A stretch of 64,000 bases of DNA from Bacteroidota bacterium (GCA_021324735.1 JAJPIO010000007.1:243364-307363); one strand, 5' to 3'; counted from the stretch's first letter, positions 8,838-17,943 are shown. Numbers and translations are program-made. The notes: generated from the letters alone by a model not told the origin.

Positions 8838-10322
8838 TTACTGCTTCGGAAAATCGTCCCACCGCCACTGAACGAAAAATCGTTGCTCGGTGCGATTAAG
8901 CGTAGCGGGCGCTAAGACTGGTGAGGTCCGGTGGCTTTGATAGATTTGATGTTCGAGACCAATTCCAACGTTGTCGAACAGATTGAGCACGATCCGTGGC
9001 TTGAGCAGCAAAATATTATTCGTAACGACCTGTCCGTAATACGAATTGAAATAGATGTAATAGCCTACGAGCGATAAGTTCAATGTGTTGTTAAAGACAT
9101 TCAGCCCGGTCTCGTCCATGATCTCGTAGCCATCGCCGTAGCTATAATCGCGGCTTTGTGCAGTATCGACCGGGAAATATCCGGCATTGTTCGCACCAAA
9201 TGGAATAAAGCTCGCATTGACGTTCTCATAAATATTATGAGAACTCGTTAGCGGTATTTTAGTGAGCAGTCCAAGTCCGATCGGTACGGCGCCGAACTCG
9301 AACGTGAGGTTATCGAAATAATCAAAGTGCTGGAAGATACCGAACATCGTCTGGATACCTTCGCCGTCACCATTATTTGTCCCGGCGAGAAGACCGTAAC
9401 CGGTAACGCCACCTAAATATTTTCGCTCGTAAGCATTTGTAAATTCACCCCATAGCTTGAAGTGATCGAACGGCTTGTGTTCTCTCGCTTCAAAAGGATT
9501 ACCATATTCAACGATCCCATTCAAACTGAGCTTAACTGGCCCGGTACCGAATGATGTACCATTATTGACTAAATGAGGCCCGACCGAAAGTGATACATCG
9601 GTCGGCTCGCGTTCGAGCACAGGCCGGTCGGCGATCTTCCATAATTTGCCGGTAATAAGGCGTGAGAAGAAGCGCGAAGGACTAAGCAGCGCTGCAAACG
9701 CTTCGCGCCATACACGCTCGCCGCCTTTTGCTCGATCGTCGATGACATCCGATGTCAACCGATATGCGACCTCACCCATGAAGGTACCGTTGATCGTCGT
9801 ATTGATGAGGTCGGGATACGTTGGTTGATCGTTCTCACCAAAATACTTCCATTCGACGGCTCCGAATAATGCAAAGGGGATCGACTCCCAAAAATCATAG
9901 CCGAGCGATCGGGCGTCCATGAAGTAGCCGCCGCCGGTGTAGGGATGGAAGAAGAAATCATTACCGAAGCGGTCGGAGTCATTCCACGTCCATCCTTCCT
10001 GTAAATTTCGCTTCCAGCTTTCAAGACTGATGTGCGAAAAATCGTAATTGAATACGTAGCGATCGACCGCCCAGAGTGCTGCATTCGATAATGTGATCTT
10101 TACCAGCGGCAACCAGATCGGCGCGCGCTCATAATAATATTTATCGTCATTAAAAAGCCAGCCGATCGAATTGAGAACGGTAGAATCAAAAGCCTGCGGT
10201 GCTTTACTAAAAGCGGGGACGATGGGCTCGCGATCGTGCGCAGTGGAAGGTTGAGCCGATGCTGTAACAGCGATGAATAATAACGTGCAGAGAAATGCGA
10301 ATGCGAGTATGCGGGCCTTCAT
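8838..10322 (-). CDS. DUF3943 domain outer-membrane-associated protein
   Basis: I place the start at the Met at residue 55 of the ORF-track protein (10322), because MKARILAFAFLCTLLFIAVTASAQ is a clean signal peptide and the upstream residues are not. The mature protein matches my memory of DUF3943: an N-terminal part with WNDSDRFGNDFFFHPYTGG, a FWESIPFALFGAVEWKYFGE segment and later alternating strands resembling a beta barrel, ending in aromatic FFVQWRWDDF. The family is found in Gram-negative bacteria and its function is not established. It is transcribed divergently from the ammonium transporter. Confidence 0.7.
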   Translation of the reverse strand: MKARILAFAFLCTLLFIAVTASAQPSTAHDREPIVPAFSKAPQAFDSTVLNSIGWLFNDDKYYYERAPIWLPLVKITLSNAALWAVDRYVFNYDFSHISLESWKRNLQEGWTWNDSDRFGNDFFFHPYTGGGYFMDARSLGYDFWESIPFALFGAVEWKYFGENDQPTYPDLINTTINGTFMGEVAYRLTSDVIDDRAKGGERVWREAFAALLSPSRFFSRLITGKLWKIADRPVLEREPTDVSLSVGPHLVNNGTSFGTGPVKLSLNGIVEYGNPFEAREHKPFDHFKLWGEFTNAYERKYLGGVTGYGLLAGTNNGDGEGIQTMFGIFQHFDYFDNLTFEFGAVPIGLGLLTKIPLTSSHNIYENVNASFIPFGANNAGYFPVDTAQSRDYSYGDGYEIMDETGLNVFNNTLNLSLVGYYIYFNSYYGQVVTNNILLLKPRIVLNLFDNVGIGLEHQIYQSHRTSPVLAPATLNRTEQRFFVQWRWDDFPKQ

Positions 10323-10403
10323 AGCGTATCGAATGGATGAGGTATCGGCGGCAAGTGCGCTACTTCGAAAGCTATTTCTATGATACAAGATTATGCCAAC
10401 CTT

Positions 10404-10428
10404 CAGGTTAATTAACCTGCAATTGCAG
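10404..10428. promoter_or_regulatory. two overlapping perfect palindromes between DUF3943 and ammonium transporter genes
   Basis: CAGGTTAATTAACCTG (10404-10419) is a perfect 16-bp palindrome. CTGCAATTGCAG (10417-10428), which shares its last three bases, is a perfect 12-bp palindrome. They lie in the 209-bp divergent intergenic region, about 100 bp before the transporter start. The geometry is typical of dimeric repressor or activator sites. The regulator is unknown. Confidence 0.45.
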
Positions 10429-10531
10429 AGCTCGACCCACGTTCCAATACTATTTTTGTAGTGGTTCTTCCCAAGAAGTGCCAAATGGGGCCAAAGAGTT
10501 GGGTTTTTATGATTGAAAGGACAATAGCACT

Positions 10532-11764
10532 ATGCATCCGATGACGATCGATACCGGTAATACCGGTTTTATGCTCCTCTGCTCGAGCCTGGTCATGCTC
10601 ATGACGCCGGGACTGGCGTTCTTTTATGGCGGACTCGTCGGCAGAAAAAATGTTCTCACCATTATGATCCAAAGTTTCGTCTCCATGGGATGGACGACGG
10701 TCCTCTGGTATCTATTCGGCTATTCGCTCTGCTTCAGTGGAGATTGGAATGGCATCATTGGTAATTTCGACATGGCATTCTTGCGAGGCGTGGACCTTAT
10801 GAGCCCATCGCCGGCGAATAACTCCATTCCAGTGATCGTCTTCATCGCCTACCAGATGATGTTTGCGATCATTACGCCAGCACTCATCACCGGTGCCTTC
10901 GCGAACCGAGTGACCTTCAAATCCTATTTTCTCTTTTTGACAGCGTGGCTTATTTTCGTTTACTTCCCCTTCGTCCATATGATCTGGGGCGGTGGCATTC
11001 TCGCGAAATGGGGCGTGCTCGATTTCGCTGGCGGTATCGTCGTACATAATATCGCTGGAATGGCAGCGCTGGCATCCGTGCTATTTGTTGGCAAGCGGCG
11101 TGCGGAAGATCGAGGACCACATTCTATTCCATTGGTCGCGCTTGGCACTGGTTTGCTGTGGTTTGGATGGTACGGCTTCAACGCCGGAAGTGAATTCCGC
11201 GTGGACGGTGTGACGGCAAGCGCATTCCTTAATACCGACATTGCGGCCTCGTTCGCAGCAGTCACCTGGATGATCGCCGAGTGGATGACGACCCGCAAGC
11301 CGCGATTCCTCGGCTTGCTTACCGGTGCGGTCGCCGGCCTTGCAACCATTACTCCGGCAGCCGGATACGTGTCACCAACATCGTCGGTCATTATTGGCAT
11401 CGTTGCCGGAATCGTTTGCTTCTTTGCCGTGGCACTGAAGAACAAACTGAAATGGGACGATGCGCTCGACGTCTGGGGAGTTCACGGTGTTGGCGGAGCA
11501 CTGGGCGTGGTATTGCTTGGTATTCTTGCCGACTCAGCGTTCAATCCGGCGGTAGGCACGAACGGCCTGCTTTTTGGCAACTCTACGTTCTTCGGCAAGC
11601 AGGTAGTTGCGATCCTTGTTTCTTCGGTATGGGCATTCGTTTTTACGTATGGAATGCTCTGGCTGATCAACAAGATCACGCCGGTACGCGTACAGGAAGA
11701 GCATGAAGTACTCGGCCTCGACGTCGTTCTCCATGGCGAGACCGCGTATGTAGAATCGCTGTAA
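10532..11764 (+). CDS. amt: ammonium transporter (Amt family)
   Basis: A 410-residue inner-membrane channel of the Amt/Mep/Rh family that imports ammonium. It has about eleven hydrophobic segments and the family signatures: early LMTPGLAFFYGGLVGRKN, and the two pore histidines in VVHNIAGMAAL and WGVHGVGGALG. The start ATG has GAAAGGA eleven bases upstream. There is no cleaved signal peptide, and no glnK (PII) gene follows, which is unusual for Amt loci; a porin-like gene follows instead. Expression may be controlled at the palindromes in the upstream gap. Confidence 0.95.
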   Translation: MHPMTIDTGNTGFMLLCSSLVMLMTPGLAFFYGGLVGRKNVLTIMIQSFVSMGWTTVLWYLFGYSLCFSGDWNGIIGNFDMAFLRGVDLMSPSPANNSIPVIVFIAYQMMFAIITPALITGAFANRVTFKSYFLFLTAWLIFVYFPFVHMIWGGGILAKWGVLDFAGGIVVHNIAGMAALASVLFVGKRRAEDRGPHSIPLVALGTGLLWFGWYGFNAGSEFRVDGVTASAFLNTDIAASFAAVTWMIAEWMTTRKPRFLGLLTGAVAGLATITPAAGYVSPTSSVIIGIVAGIVCFFAVALKNKLKWDDALDVWGVHGVGGALGVVLLGILADSAFNPAVGTNGLLFGNSTFFGKQVVAILVSSVWAFVFTYGMLWLINKITPVRVQEEHEVLGLDVVLHGETAYVESL

Positions 11765-11780
11765 GTTTATTCTGAACTTG

Positions 11781-11815
11781 CAAGAGAGCATGCGTATTCT
11801 GCGTATGCTCTCTTG
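11781..11815 (+). terminator. hairpin after the ammonium transporter gene
   Basis: CAAGAGAGCATGCG pairs with CGTATGCTCTCTTG around a short loop (about 14 pairs, one G-T). The following T run is short (TTTAG), so termination may be partial and the downstream porin gene could be read through. Confidence 0.6.
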
Positions 11816-11827
11816 TTTAGCTGAAAC

Positions 11828-12958
11828 ATGTTCTCAAAACGCTCCCTTCTCATTTGCTTTCTTGCGCTTTCATCTTTCTCTTCTCTGAAAGCTCAGGACT
11901 CTTCAAAGCTTGCCTGGTATCAAGCCGTCACGTTAAAAGGGCTGGTGATGGGAAGTACGGTATACAACTTCAACCATCCGCAGGATAACACGAATCAATT
12001 GCGCGTCTATGACATAGATGCGGGCTCGCTTGAACTGGACCTGGTTTCGCTCTCGCTGCGCCATGATGCACAAAGAGGAGAGGCTGGCTTCCGATTCGAT
12101 GCCGATCTTGGTCCGCATATTCCTATGATCGATCGGTCGCTTGGTCTCGAAATGGGAAGGATCGACGTGCGGCAGGCATTCCTCACTTATCTTGCCCCGA
12201 TCGGGAGCGGCTTAAAGATCGACGTCGGTAAGTTTACGACTCCATGCGGATATGAACTCATCGAAGGGCCTGATGGTGTAAGCGATAACGCTTCACATTC
12301 TTTTCTCTTCGGCTATGCACTGCCGTACACGCACACCGGTATCCGATTGGGATACTCTATCGTCGATCAGCTTGCTATTTCGGCAATGCTTGTTAATGGC
12401 TGGGATAATTCGATCGACAATAATACAGCGAAGACCGTCTGCGCGCAAGTGACGTGGACGCCGAACGCCAATGCGAATATTGCACTTGCCGGAATCATCG
12501 GTCCGGAAAAGAACGCCAATACAACCGACGAGCGAATGGTCGCCGATCTTGCAGCTTCGTATAAAATTACAGAGTACTTGCTCATTGGCGTTAGCGCCGA
12601 TTACGGCAAAGAACAAAACGATGTCTTCCCCGGCCCAACAGCAGATTCCGGACGACAGAATATCTCCCCCAGCGATGCAATATGGAAAGGTGTTGCGGGT
12701 TATGCAAAAGCTATCTTCACGGATAAATTTAGCGTGGCCCTTCGCGCTGAAGTCTTCGACGACCCGAACGCTGTGCGGACAGGGACAGCACAGTCTCTTC
12801 ACGAGTATACACTCACGCCGATCTGGCAAATAACGCCGACACTCACCCTCAAGAGCGACTTGCGTTACGATCTTTCTTCCCAACCGGTCTTCGAGCACGA
12901 CGGAGGATTCGTCACCGATCAATCCACGGTGAGCCTGAATGTGCTGTATAGTTTTTAA
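11828..12958 (+). CDS. outer-membrane beta-barrel porin-like protein (BBP2/OmpL-like)
   Basis: The 376-residue protein has a signal peptide (MFSKRSLLICFLALSSFSSLKAQ) and then alternating hydrophobic strands ending in a C-terminal Phe (LNVLYSF), the usual mark of an outer-membrane barrel. Segments such as FLTYLAPIGSGLKIDVGKFTTPCGYE and LPYTHTGIRLGYSI match the BBP2/OmpL-like porin family. It probably provides a diffusion route for small solutes. Its place 63 bp after the ammonium transporter suggests a two-membrane uptake pair, as inference. Pore selectivity cannot be read from sequence. Confidence 0.8.
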   Translation: MFSKRSLLICFLALSSFSSLKAQDSSKLAWYQAVTLKGLVMGSTVYNFNHPQDNTNQLRVYDIDAGSLELDLVSLSLRHDAQRGEAGFRFDADLGPHIPMIDRSLGLEMGRIDVRQAFLTYLAPIGSGLKIDVGKFTTPCGYELIEGPDGVSDNASHSFLFGYALPYTHTGIRLGYSIVDQLAISAMLVNGWDNSIDNNTAKTVCAQVTWTPNANANIALAGIIGPEKNANTTDERMVADLAASYKITEYLLIGVSADYGKEQNDVFPGPTADSGRQNISPSDAIWKGVAGYAKAIFTDKFSVALRAEVFDDPNAVRTGTAQSLHEYTLTPIWQITPTLTLKSDLRYDLSSQPVFEHDGGFVTDQSTVSLNVLYSF

Positions 12959-13004
12959 GAACTAAAACTGCTCTCACGTGGCGCTGCTGAACTCCTGAAA
13001 CTAG

Positions 13005-13023
13005 CGTTTCTTCGAAAGAAACG
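13005..13023. other. inverted repeat upstream of lipoprotein gene
   Basis: CGTTTCTTCGAAAGAAACG forms an 8-bp perfect inverted repeat with a 3-base centre. It lies 68 bp before the lipoprotein start and has no T run, so an operator or UTR hairpin is as likely as a terminator for the porin gene. Confidence 0.35.
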
Positions 13024-13090
13024 ACCAACGAACTGCTTATTAACGCAGCAAGTTAATATCTTAAGATTTTATCAGATTGAGATAAAGGTT

Positions 13091-13894
13091 ATGAAAAAAT
13101 CAACTCTCATTACAAACCTGATTTGTGTAGTGGGTCTGGGGTTAATTCAGGGTTGTGGCAGTTCAACCTCTACCAGCCCCTCATCAAGCACATCAACCGG
13201 TACTCTCAAAGGATCAATACTAATGGTTGACCCTGACCTCCAGATACGTACGCGTAATGATAGCATCTTGATAGTTGCTCTCGATAAATCGTTTAAAACG
13301 TATACCGATACAGCAGGCAACTGGACATTAACCAATGTGCCGATGGGAATATATCATATACGGGCTTCGAAGAGTGGGTGGTATTGGCGTCTTCCAAACC
13401 CCGGAGGATGGCAACCTTGGTACGATTACCCAGAAACACAATTTATTGGAATGGATACCTTTACTGTCCCACTGGTTGCGCTATATAATAATTACCTATA
13501 TCGTCCCATAAAGGCAAAGTTTTCGTTAGATACTATAGTTGATACGACCATGTACGGACGTGATTTTTTGCTGGTCAAATACTCCATAGCCATGCTGGAT
13601 ACATTCCGTGTTGTGACAGTACTTTTTAGTGTAAGCTCAGACTCTACTAATTTAATTTCAGCAGCAAACCTCCAGAATATAAGGAATGCAACGGCTGGAG
13701 ACACCATTCAATCAGTTGGACATTTTTCCTTCCCAATCGATAAAGGATTTTATACTAAAAACTATCCTACAGTCTATTGGCGGCTGACTGCATGGTCGAG
13801 CGGAGGGCTTCCTTGTTTCGATCCTTCACTTGGCTCAGCCTATGATCCCAACACCACTATCTCGGGGACGCCAATAATGCATTTACAGCCATAG
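13091..13894 (+). CDS. lipoprotein with carboxypeptidase-regulatory-like domain
   Basis: A 267-residue lipoprotein: the lipobox is LIQGCGSS near residue 22, followed by a Ser/Thr-rich linker. Residues about 38-90 look like a CarboxypepD_reg-type beta-sandwich (GTLKGSIL, then YTDTAGNWTLTNVPMGIYHIRASKSGW). The rest is not recognised. It would sit in the outer membrane or face the periplasm. AAAGG precedes the ATG. The DNA is visibly more AT-rich than its neighbours, which may mean relaxed selection or acquisition. Confidence 0.65.
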   Translation: MKKSTLITNLICVVGLGLIQGCGSSTSTSPSSSTSTGTLKGSILMVDPDLQIRTRNDSILIVALDKSFKTYTDTAGNWTLTNVPMGIYHIRASKSGWYWRLPNPGGWQPWYDYPETQFIGMDTFTVPLVALYNNYLYRPIKAKFSLDTIVDTTMYGRDFLLVKYSIAMLDTFRVVTVLFSVSSDSTNLISAANLQNIRNATAGDTIQSVGHFSFPIDKGFYTKNYPTVYWRLTAWSSGGLPCFDPSLGSAYDPNTTISGTPIMHLQP

Positions 13895-13915
13895 TCTGTT
13901 TTCAATACCCGGGAA

Positions 13916-13946
13916 AAAATGGGTGCCTAATGCTGGCACCCATTTT
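13916..13946. terminator. bidirectional hairpin terminator
   Basis: AAATGGGTGCC and GGCACCCATTT form a perfect 11-bp stem with a 7-base loop, flanked by A and T runs on both sides. It lies between the convergent lipoprotein gene and the small ABM-like gene; the longer T run is on the leftward side. Confidence 0.85.
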
Positions 13947-13950
13947 ACTA

Positions 13951-14235
13951 TTAATAGCTTAGCGCTTCCGCATCACTCGTGAGAATGATCTCCGGCTGAC
14001 TGACGACGCCGGCACGCTTCATTGCCTCCTGCAACCCTGGTGAGGAACCGTAGGCTTTTGCCCCTTCGAGCGTCTTTACCTTATTGACGATCGTGACCAT
14101 ATTCGGGTCTGCGGCATCGCGCAGCACGTCATGGCCTAACCACCCGTGCGAGCGGCGTGTCGGGGTTAGCTCGTCAAATACTTTCTTCCAGTTTTCAAAA
14201 TCGGCGACTTTATGCCGTACGATCAATGTAGCCAT
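13951..14235 (-). CDS. small dimeric alpha/beta-barrel protein (ABM-like)
   Basis: The 94-residue protein begins MATLIVRHKVADFENWKKVFDEL and continues GWLGHDVLRDAADPNMVTIVNKVKTLEGAKAY. This is the pattern of the dimeric alpha/beta-barrel superfamily (antibiotic-biosynthesis-monooxygenase-like, cyclase-like). Such proteins are small cytosolic enzymes or binding proteins with varied functions. No catalytic set identifies a reaction. It is followed, in reading direction, by the shared bidirectional terminator. Confidence 0.6.
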   Translation of the reverse strand: MATLIVRHKVADFENWKKVFDELTPTRRSHGWLGHDVLRDAADPNMVTIVNKVKTLEGAKAYGSSPGLQEAMKRAGVVSQPEIILTSDAEALSY

Positions 14236-14367
14236 AGTTGTATACGATTAAAGATTAAAGATTAAAGCGACAAAAGTTGAACTGTAATCGCGATCGACGA
14301 TCGACGTTGATTACGTCACAAAAATACCCGAATGGCCGGGCAAAAAGCATTGACCTAGGTCAAGAAA

Positions 14368-14949
14368 TTACTCGCACGCTAATTTTTTTCGGAGGCGGCT
14401 GAGGGATTCGGGAGTAATGCCTAAATAGGTGGCGATATAATGCTGCGGAATACGCTGCAGGAGTGCCGGCCGCTCTTTGAGGAGGCGAAGATACCGCGTT
14501 TCGGCGGTATCCGAAAGGGATTGACCGACCTGTTCTTGCAGTTTGGTGTACGTCTTCTGTGTGCCTTTTTGATAATACTCGAGAAAGCCGGGAAAATTCT
14601 TAAGAGCGTGATCGAAATTATTTCGATCGATAACCAGCAGATCGCAGTCCTCTACTGCTTGAAGGTTTAGGTTGGTCGGCTTACGTTCAAGGAAGCTCAC
14701 GATATCACCGACCCACCAATTTTCTTCGGCAAAGAATATGATGCGCTCGATGCCTTCTTCGTTTGCATAATAGTGGCGAAGGCATCCTCGCACAACAAAA
14801 CACACATGCCGGATGACCTCTCCGGAGCGATATAAATGCTGCTTCTTTTTAAGGGTGAGTGGCTCGAAGAGATCCAGGAATGCCGGGAAATCGGCATCCG
14901 GGAAATTCGCTTTCGATTGAAGCTCTGTTAAAAGGCGGGATGTATCCAC
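14368..14949 (-). CDS. Crp/Fnr family transcriptional regulator
   Basis: A 193-residue cytoplasmic regulator with an N-terminal cyclic-nucleotide-binding fold (LTLKKKQHLYRSGEVIRHVCFVVRGCLRHYY) and a C-terminal helix-turn-helix (IPQHYIATYLGITPESLSRLRKKL). It is like the short Crp-family regulators common in Bacteroidota, which often lack clear cAMP-contacting residues. The start is GTG at 14949. It lies 16 bp after the msrA stop on the same strand, so the two may be co-transcribed. Confidence 0.85.
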   Translation of the reverse strand: MDTSRLLTELQSKANFPDADFPAFLDLFEPLTLKKKQHLYRSGEVIRHVCFVVRGCLRHYYANEEGIERIIFFAEENWWVGDIVSFLERKPTNLNLQAVEDCDLLVIDRNNFDHALKNFPGFLEYYQKGTQKTYTKLQEQVGQSLSDTAETRYLRLLKERPALLQRIPQHYIATYLGITPESLSRLRKKLACE

Positions 14950-14965
14950 AACTCAATTATACTAC

Positions 14966-15616
14966 CTACGGCTTTATCAACTCAGGAAAGTCTCGCCGGA
15001 ATTGCTCGACTTCCGGCTTGGTAACGTTCGCAACGTACCCCTGGTCGGGATGATTGCGGTAGTACCGCAAGTGATAATCCTCCGCGCGATAAAATTTGGC
15101 AAGCGGCCGAACCTCGGTCACAATCGGCGACGCATACTTGTGAGAAGCCGTTAGATATTTGATGTAATCTTCCGCCTCTTGTTTTTGCTCATCATTCCGA
15201 TAGAACACGACCGAACGATACTGCGGCCCTTCATCCGGCCCCTGGCGATTGAGTGTCGTTGGGTCGTGCTCGGCGAAAAATACTTCGAGTAGCTTTTTGT
15301 AACTGATCTCTTTGGGGTCGAATGCAACATCCACGCATTCCGCATGTCCGGTAGTACCGGTACACACTTCGTCGTAACTTGGATTGGCTACCGTACCTCC
15401 GGCATAACCGGGCAGCGCATTTTTTACACCTTTGATCTCGAGGAAAATCTCTTCCGAATGCCAGAAACATCCCATCGCGAACGTGGCGTGTTCCAGCGTG
15501 GAATCATCGGAAGAGATCTCTTCCGTAATGGGAGTGGTGTGCTTCGCGGAAGAACTGCAGGCCGTCCCTGCGAATGCAAGGCACAGCAAAATAGAGTATG
15601 CGACAATTCGAGGCAT
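14966..15616 (-). CDS. msrA: peptide methionine sulfoxide reductase MsrA (lipoprotein form)
   Basis: This enzyme reduces methionine-S-sulfoxide in oxidised proteins. The catalytic GCFW motif is present (FAMGCFWHSEEIF), followed by GYAGGTVANPSYDEVCTGTTGHAE and the HDPTTLNRQGPDEGPQYRS segment, all family hallmarks. The N-terminus is a lipoprotein signal (LCLAFAGTACSSS), so it acts in the envelope and not the cytosol. The catalytic domain is complete. It leads a likely operon with the Crp-like regulator. Confidence 0.95.
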   Translation of the reverse strand: MPRIVAYSILLCLAFAGTACSSSAKHTTPITEEISSDDSTLEHATFAMGCFWHSEEIFLEIKGVKNALPGYAGGTVANPSYDEVCTGTTGHAECVDVAFDPKEISYKKLLEVFFAEHDPTTLNRQGPDEGPQYRSVVFYRNDEQKQEAEDYIKYLTASHKYASPIVTEVRPLAKFYRAEDYHLRYYRNHPDQGYVANVTKPEVEQFRRDFPELIKP

Positions 15617-15790
15617 AACAGCGATACGGTTATTTACTAATAACTGTTACAAAGAAATCCCTCTATTGGATTTCATAAGGCATTGGGTCATAAAGATAAT
15701 AGCGCTGGGTTCATAGGTAATAAGCGGTGCCCTCCGAACGCAATTCCAATAGGCTTGTTTTGACGGGTGAGCGATCTTCGTGTTCTTATC

Positions 15791-16546
15791 GTGACTTCAT
15801 CACCATCCACAACGTGTGTCGGTGTGATCCTCGCCGGGGGCTCCGGTTCGAGGCTGTATCCGTGCACTACGGTCACCAATAAACACCTGCTTCCCATCGG
15901 CGAAATGCCGATGATCTTCTACCCTATCAAGAAATTGGTAGCGGCTGGCATTACCGACATTTTGATCGTCACCGGTACCGAGCACATGGGGGATTTCATT
16001 TCGCTGTTAGGCTCGGGCAAGGACTTCAATTGCTCGCTAACGTATCGCGTCCAGGATGAAGCAGGTGGTATCGCGCAAGCGCTTGCACTGGCGGAGCGCT
16101 TTACCAACAAGCAGCCCATGTGCGTAATGCTGGGCGATAATATTTTCGAGAATTCTATTAGTGGGCTCATTACGCAATTTCTTTCCGAGCCGGATAATGC
16201 TCACATCTTATTAAAAGAAGTACCGGATGCCGAGCGCTTTGGCGTCGCAGAAATGGATGGCGATTCGCGGACCATCGTTCGGCGTATCGTCGAGAAGCCG
16301 CAAGACCCGCCTTCGAAATATGCAGTCACCGGTGTGTATTGCTATCCGCCGGATGTCTTTGAAGTGATCCGCACGCTGACGCCCTCTGGTCGCGGCGAAT
16401 TCGAGATCACCGACGTTAATAACATCTACTTATCGCAGCGCCGGCTCCATGCATCCTTCCTCGATGGCTATTGGAGCGATGCCGGCACATTCCCATCGCT
16501 CGCGCGCGCGAACGAGCTCGTCCGTCAATCACCTCCCCAATATTGA
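15791..16546 (+). CDS. rfbA: glucose-1-phosphate thymidylyltransferase
   Basis: It makes dTDP-glucose from dTTP and glucose-1-phosphate, the first step to dTDP-sugars. The nucleotide-binding signature is ILAGGSGSRLYP, with TNKHLLPIGEMPMIFYPI, and MLGDNIFEN for the metal site. The length (about 250 aa) fits the short RmlA type. Start choice is uncertain: the ORF track uses GTG 15767, I prefer GTG 15791, and GTG 15824 would match the usual N-terminus most closely; none has a strong ribosome-binding site. It is 3 bp from rfbB and begins a rightward operon. Confidence 0.9.
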   Translation: MTSSPSTTCVGVILAGGSGSRLYPCTTVTNKHLLPIGEMPMIFYPIKKLVAAGITDILIVTGTEHMGDFISLLGSGKDFNCSLTYRVQDEAGGIAQALALAERFTNKQPMCVMLGDNIFENSISGLITQFLSEPDNAHILLKEVPDAERFGVAEMDGDSRTIVRRIVEKPQDPPSKYAVTGVYCYPPDVFEVIRTLTPSGRGEFEITDVNNIYLSQRRLHASFLDGYWSDAGTFPSLARANELVRQSPPQY

Positions 16547-16549
16547 TCT

Positions 16550-17548
16550 GTGAATTTCCTCGTTACTGGCGGAGCAGGATTTATCGGCGCTAACTTCGCT
16601 CACTATGTAAAAGAGCGCGACCATAACGTGCTGGTCTACGACCTCCTGACGTACGCCGGTAACCGAAAGAATGTTAATGGCATCGAGCACTTCGTTCAGG
16701 GAGATATTCGGGACGGGAAACTTCTCGACACTCTTTTTGAAAAAGGGCTTGATGGCCGCCCGTTCGATGCAGTAATAAACTTCGCAGCAGAGAGTCACGT
16801 CGATCGCTCCATTTCACTGGCTCTTCCGTTCGTCGAGACGAACGTGTTGGGTGCCGTCACCGTCCTTGAAGCTGCTCGCCGGCACAATGTAAGACGTTTT
16901 GTACAAATATCGACCGACGAAGTTTACGGTTCGATAGAAGGCACCGGTAAATTCACGCGCTCTTCCTGTCTTAAACCGTCGAGTGCGTATTCTGCATCCA
17001 AGGCGGCAGCCGATCATTTATTGCTCTCCTTCAATCATACACACGGTATCGACGTCCGGGTGACTCGCTGCACGAATAACTATGGCCGTTTTCAGCATCC
17101 GGAGAAATTCATTCCGATGATCCTCTCGAACGCACTGGCCGGTCGCCCGATCACGATCTTTGGCAACGGCAAACAGGTGCGCGACTGGATATTCGTCGAG
17201 GATCACTGCGCCGGAATTTTTGCGGTGGCAGAACGTGGCATGCCCGGATGCATCTATCACTTTGGCGGACCTGGCATCGAAGCGAACGAGGTTGGGATCT
17301 CCAATCTCGAATTAGTGCACCTGGTGCTTCGCATTCTTGCCGAGCTATCTCAGCGAACGATCGAAGAGTTTACCTCCCTCATCCAACACGTCGGCGATCG
17401 GCCGGGCCACGATTGGCGCTATGCCCTCGACTGGACAGAATCCGAGCACGAGCTTGGCTGGAAGCCACAGATCCGGTTGGAAGAGGGCCTTCGCGAGACC
17501 ATTTCCTGGTGGCTCGCAAACCAGGGTTGGTGGGAAACTATTACCTAA
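16550..17548 (+). CDS. rfbB: dTDP-glucose 4,6-dehydratase
   Basis: It converts dTDP-glucose to dTDP-4-keto-6-deoxyglucose. It is an extended short-chain dehydrogenase: NAD-binding TGGAGFIGANF at residues 6-16, active-site TDEVYGS, and the catalytic tyrosine-lysine pair in YSASKAAADH. The length of 332 residues is normal. It starts at GTG 3 bp after rfbA. The next gene in the operon is a toxin, not rfbC or rfbD, which is unusual. Confidence 0.93.
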   Translation: MNFLVTGGAGFIGANFAHYVKERDHNVLVYDLLTYAGNRKNVNGIEHFVQGDIRDGKLLDTLFEKGLDGRPFDAVINFAAESHVDRSISLALPFVETNVLGAVTVLEAARRHNVRRFVQISTDEVYGSIEGTGKFTRSSCLKPSSAYSASKAAADHLLLSFNHTHGIDVRVTRCTNNYGRFQHPEKFIPMILSNALAGRPITIFGNGKQVRDWIFVEDHCAGIFAVAERGMPGCIYHFGGPGIEANEVGISNLELVHLVLRILAELSQRTIEEFTSLIQHVGDRPGHDWRYALDWTESEHELGWKPQIRLEEGLRETISWWLANQGWWETIT

Positions 17549-17565
17549 TTAGATAACTTTGGTCG

Positions 17566-17943
17566 ATGAAGCAGGGCCGAGAGGTCTTCTTCTTCAAGAA
17601 CTATTTTTTGGAGTTCTACGAAGACCTTAATCTCGATATCAAAAAAAAGATAGACTGGGTCATTCAGTTACTGTGTACAATTCCGTTTGTACCAGAACAG
17701 TACCTTCAGCGTATTCAGGGTACGGATAGTCTGTACGAGATGCGCGTAGCCTTCGGTGGACGCATCTTCCGAGTTTTCTGCTGCTTCGACGAAGGGAACA
17801 TCATCATACTTTTCAATGGATTCGAAAAAAAGAGTAGCAAAACACCCGGCAAAGAGATCGAAAAAGCGATCCGTATCGAACGCGAGTACCGCGAAGCCAA
17901 AGCGACAGGCAAAACAGCTAACCTCCTTCGAAGAACATCTTGA
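17566..17943 (+). CDS. RelE/HigB-type toxin (phage Gp49-like)
   Basis: A 125-residue protein of the Gp49/HigB toxin family, predicted to cut mRNA at the ribosome. The fold is shown by the order: helical ...FYEDLNLDIKKKIDWVIQLL, then SLYEMRVAFGGRIFRVFCCFDEGNIIILFNGFEKKSSKTPGKEIEKAIRIEREY. It starts 17 bp after rfbB and overlaps the antitoxin gene in another frame. Toxin-first order is normal for HigBA. Its tail (AKATGKTANLLRRTS) lies in the overlap. Confidence 0.85.
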   Translation: MKQGREVFFFKNYFLEFYEDLNLDIKKKIDWVIQLLCTIPFVPEQYLQRIQGTDSLYEMRVAFGGRIFRVFCCFDEGNIIILFNGFEKKSSKTPGKEIEKAIRIEREYREAKATGKTANLLRRTS

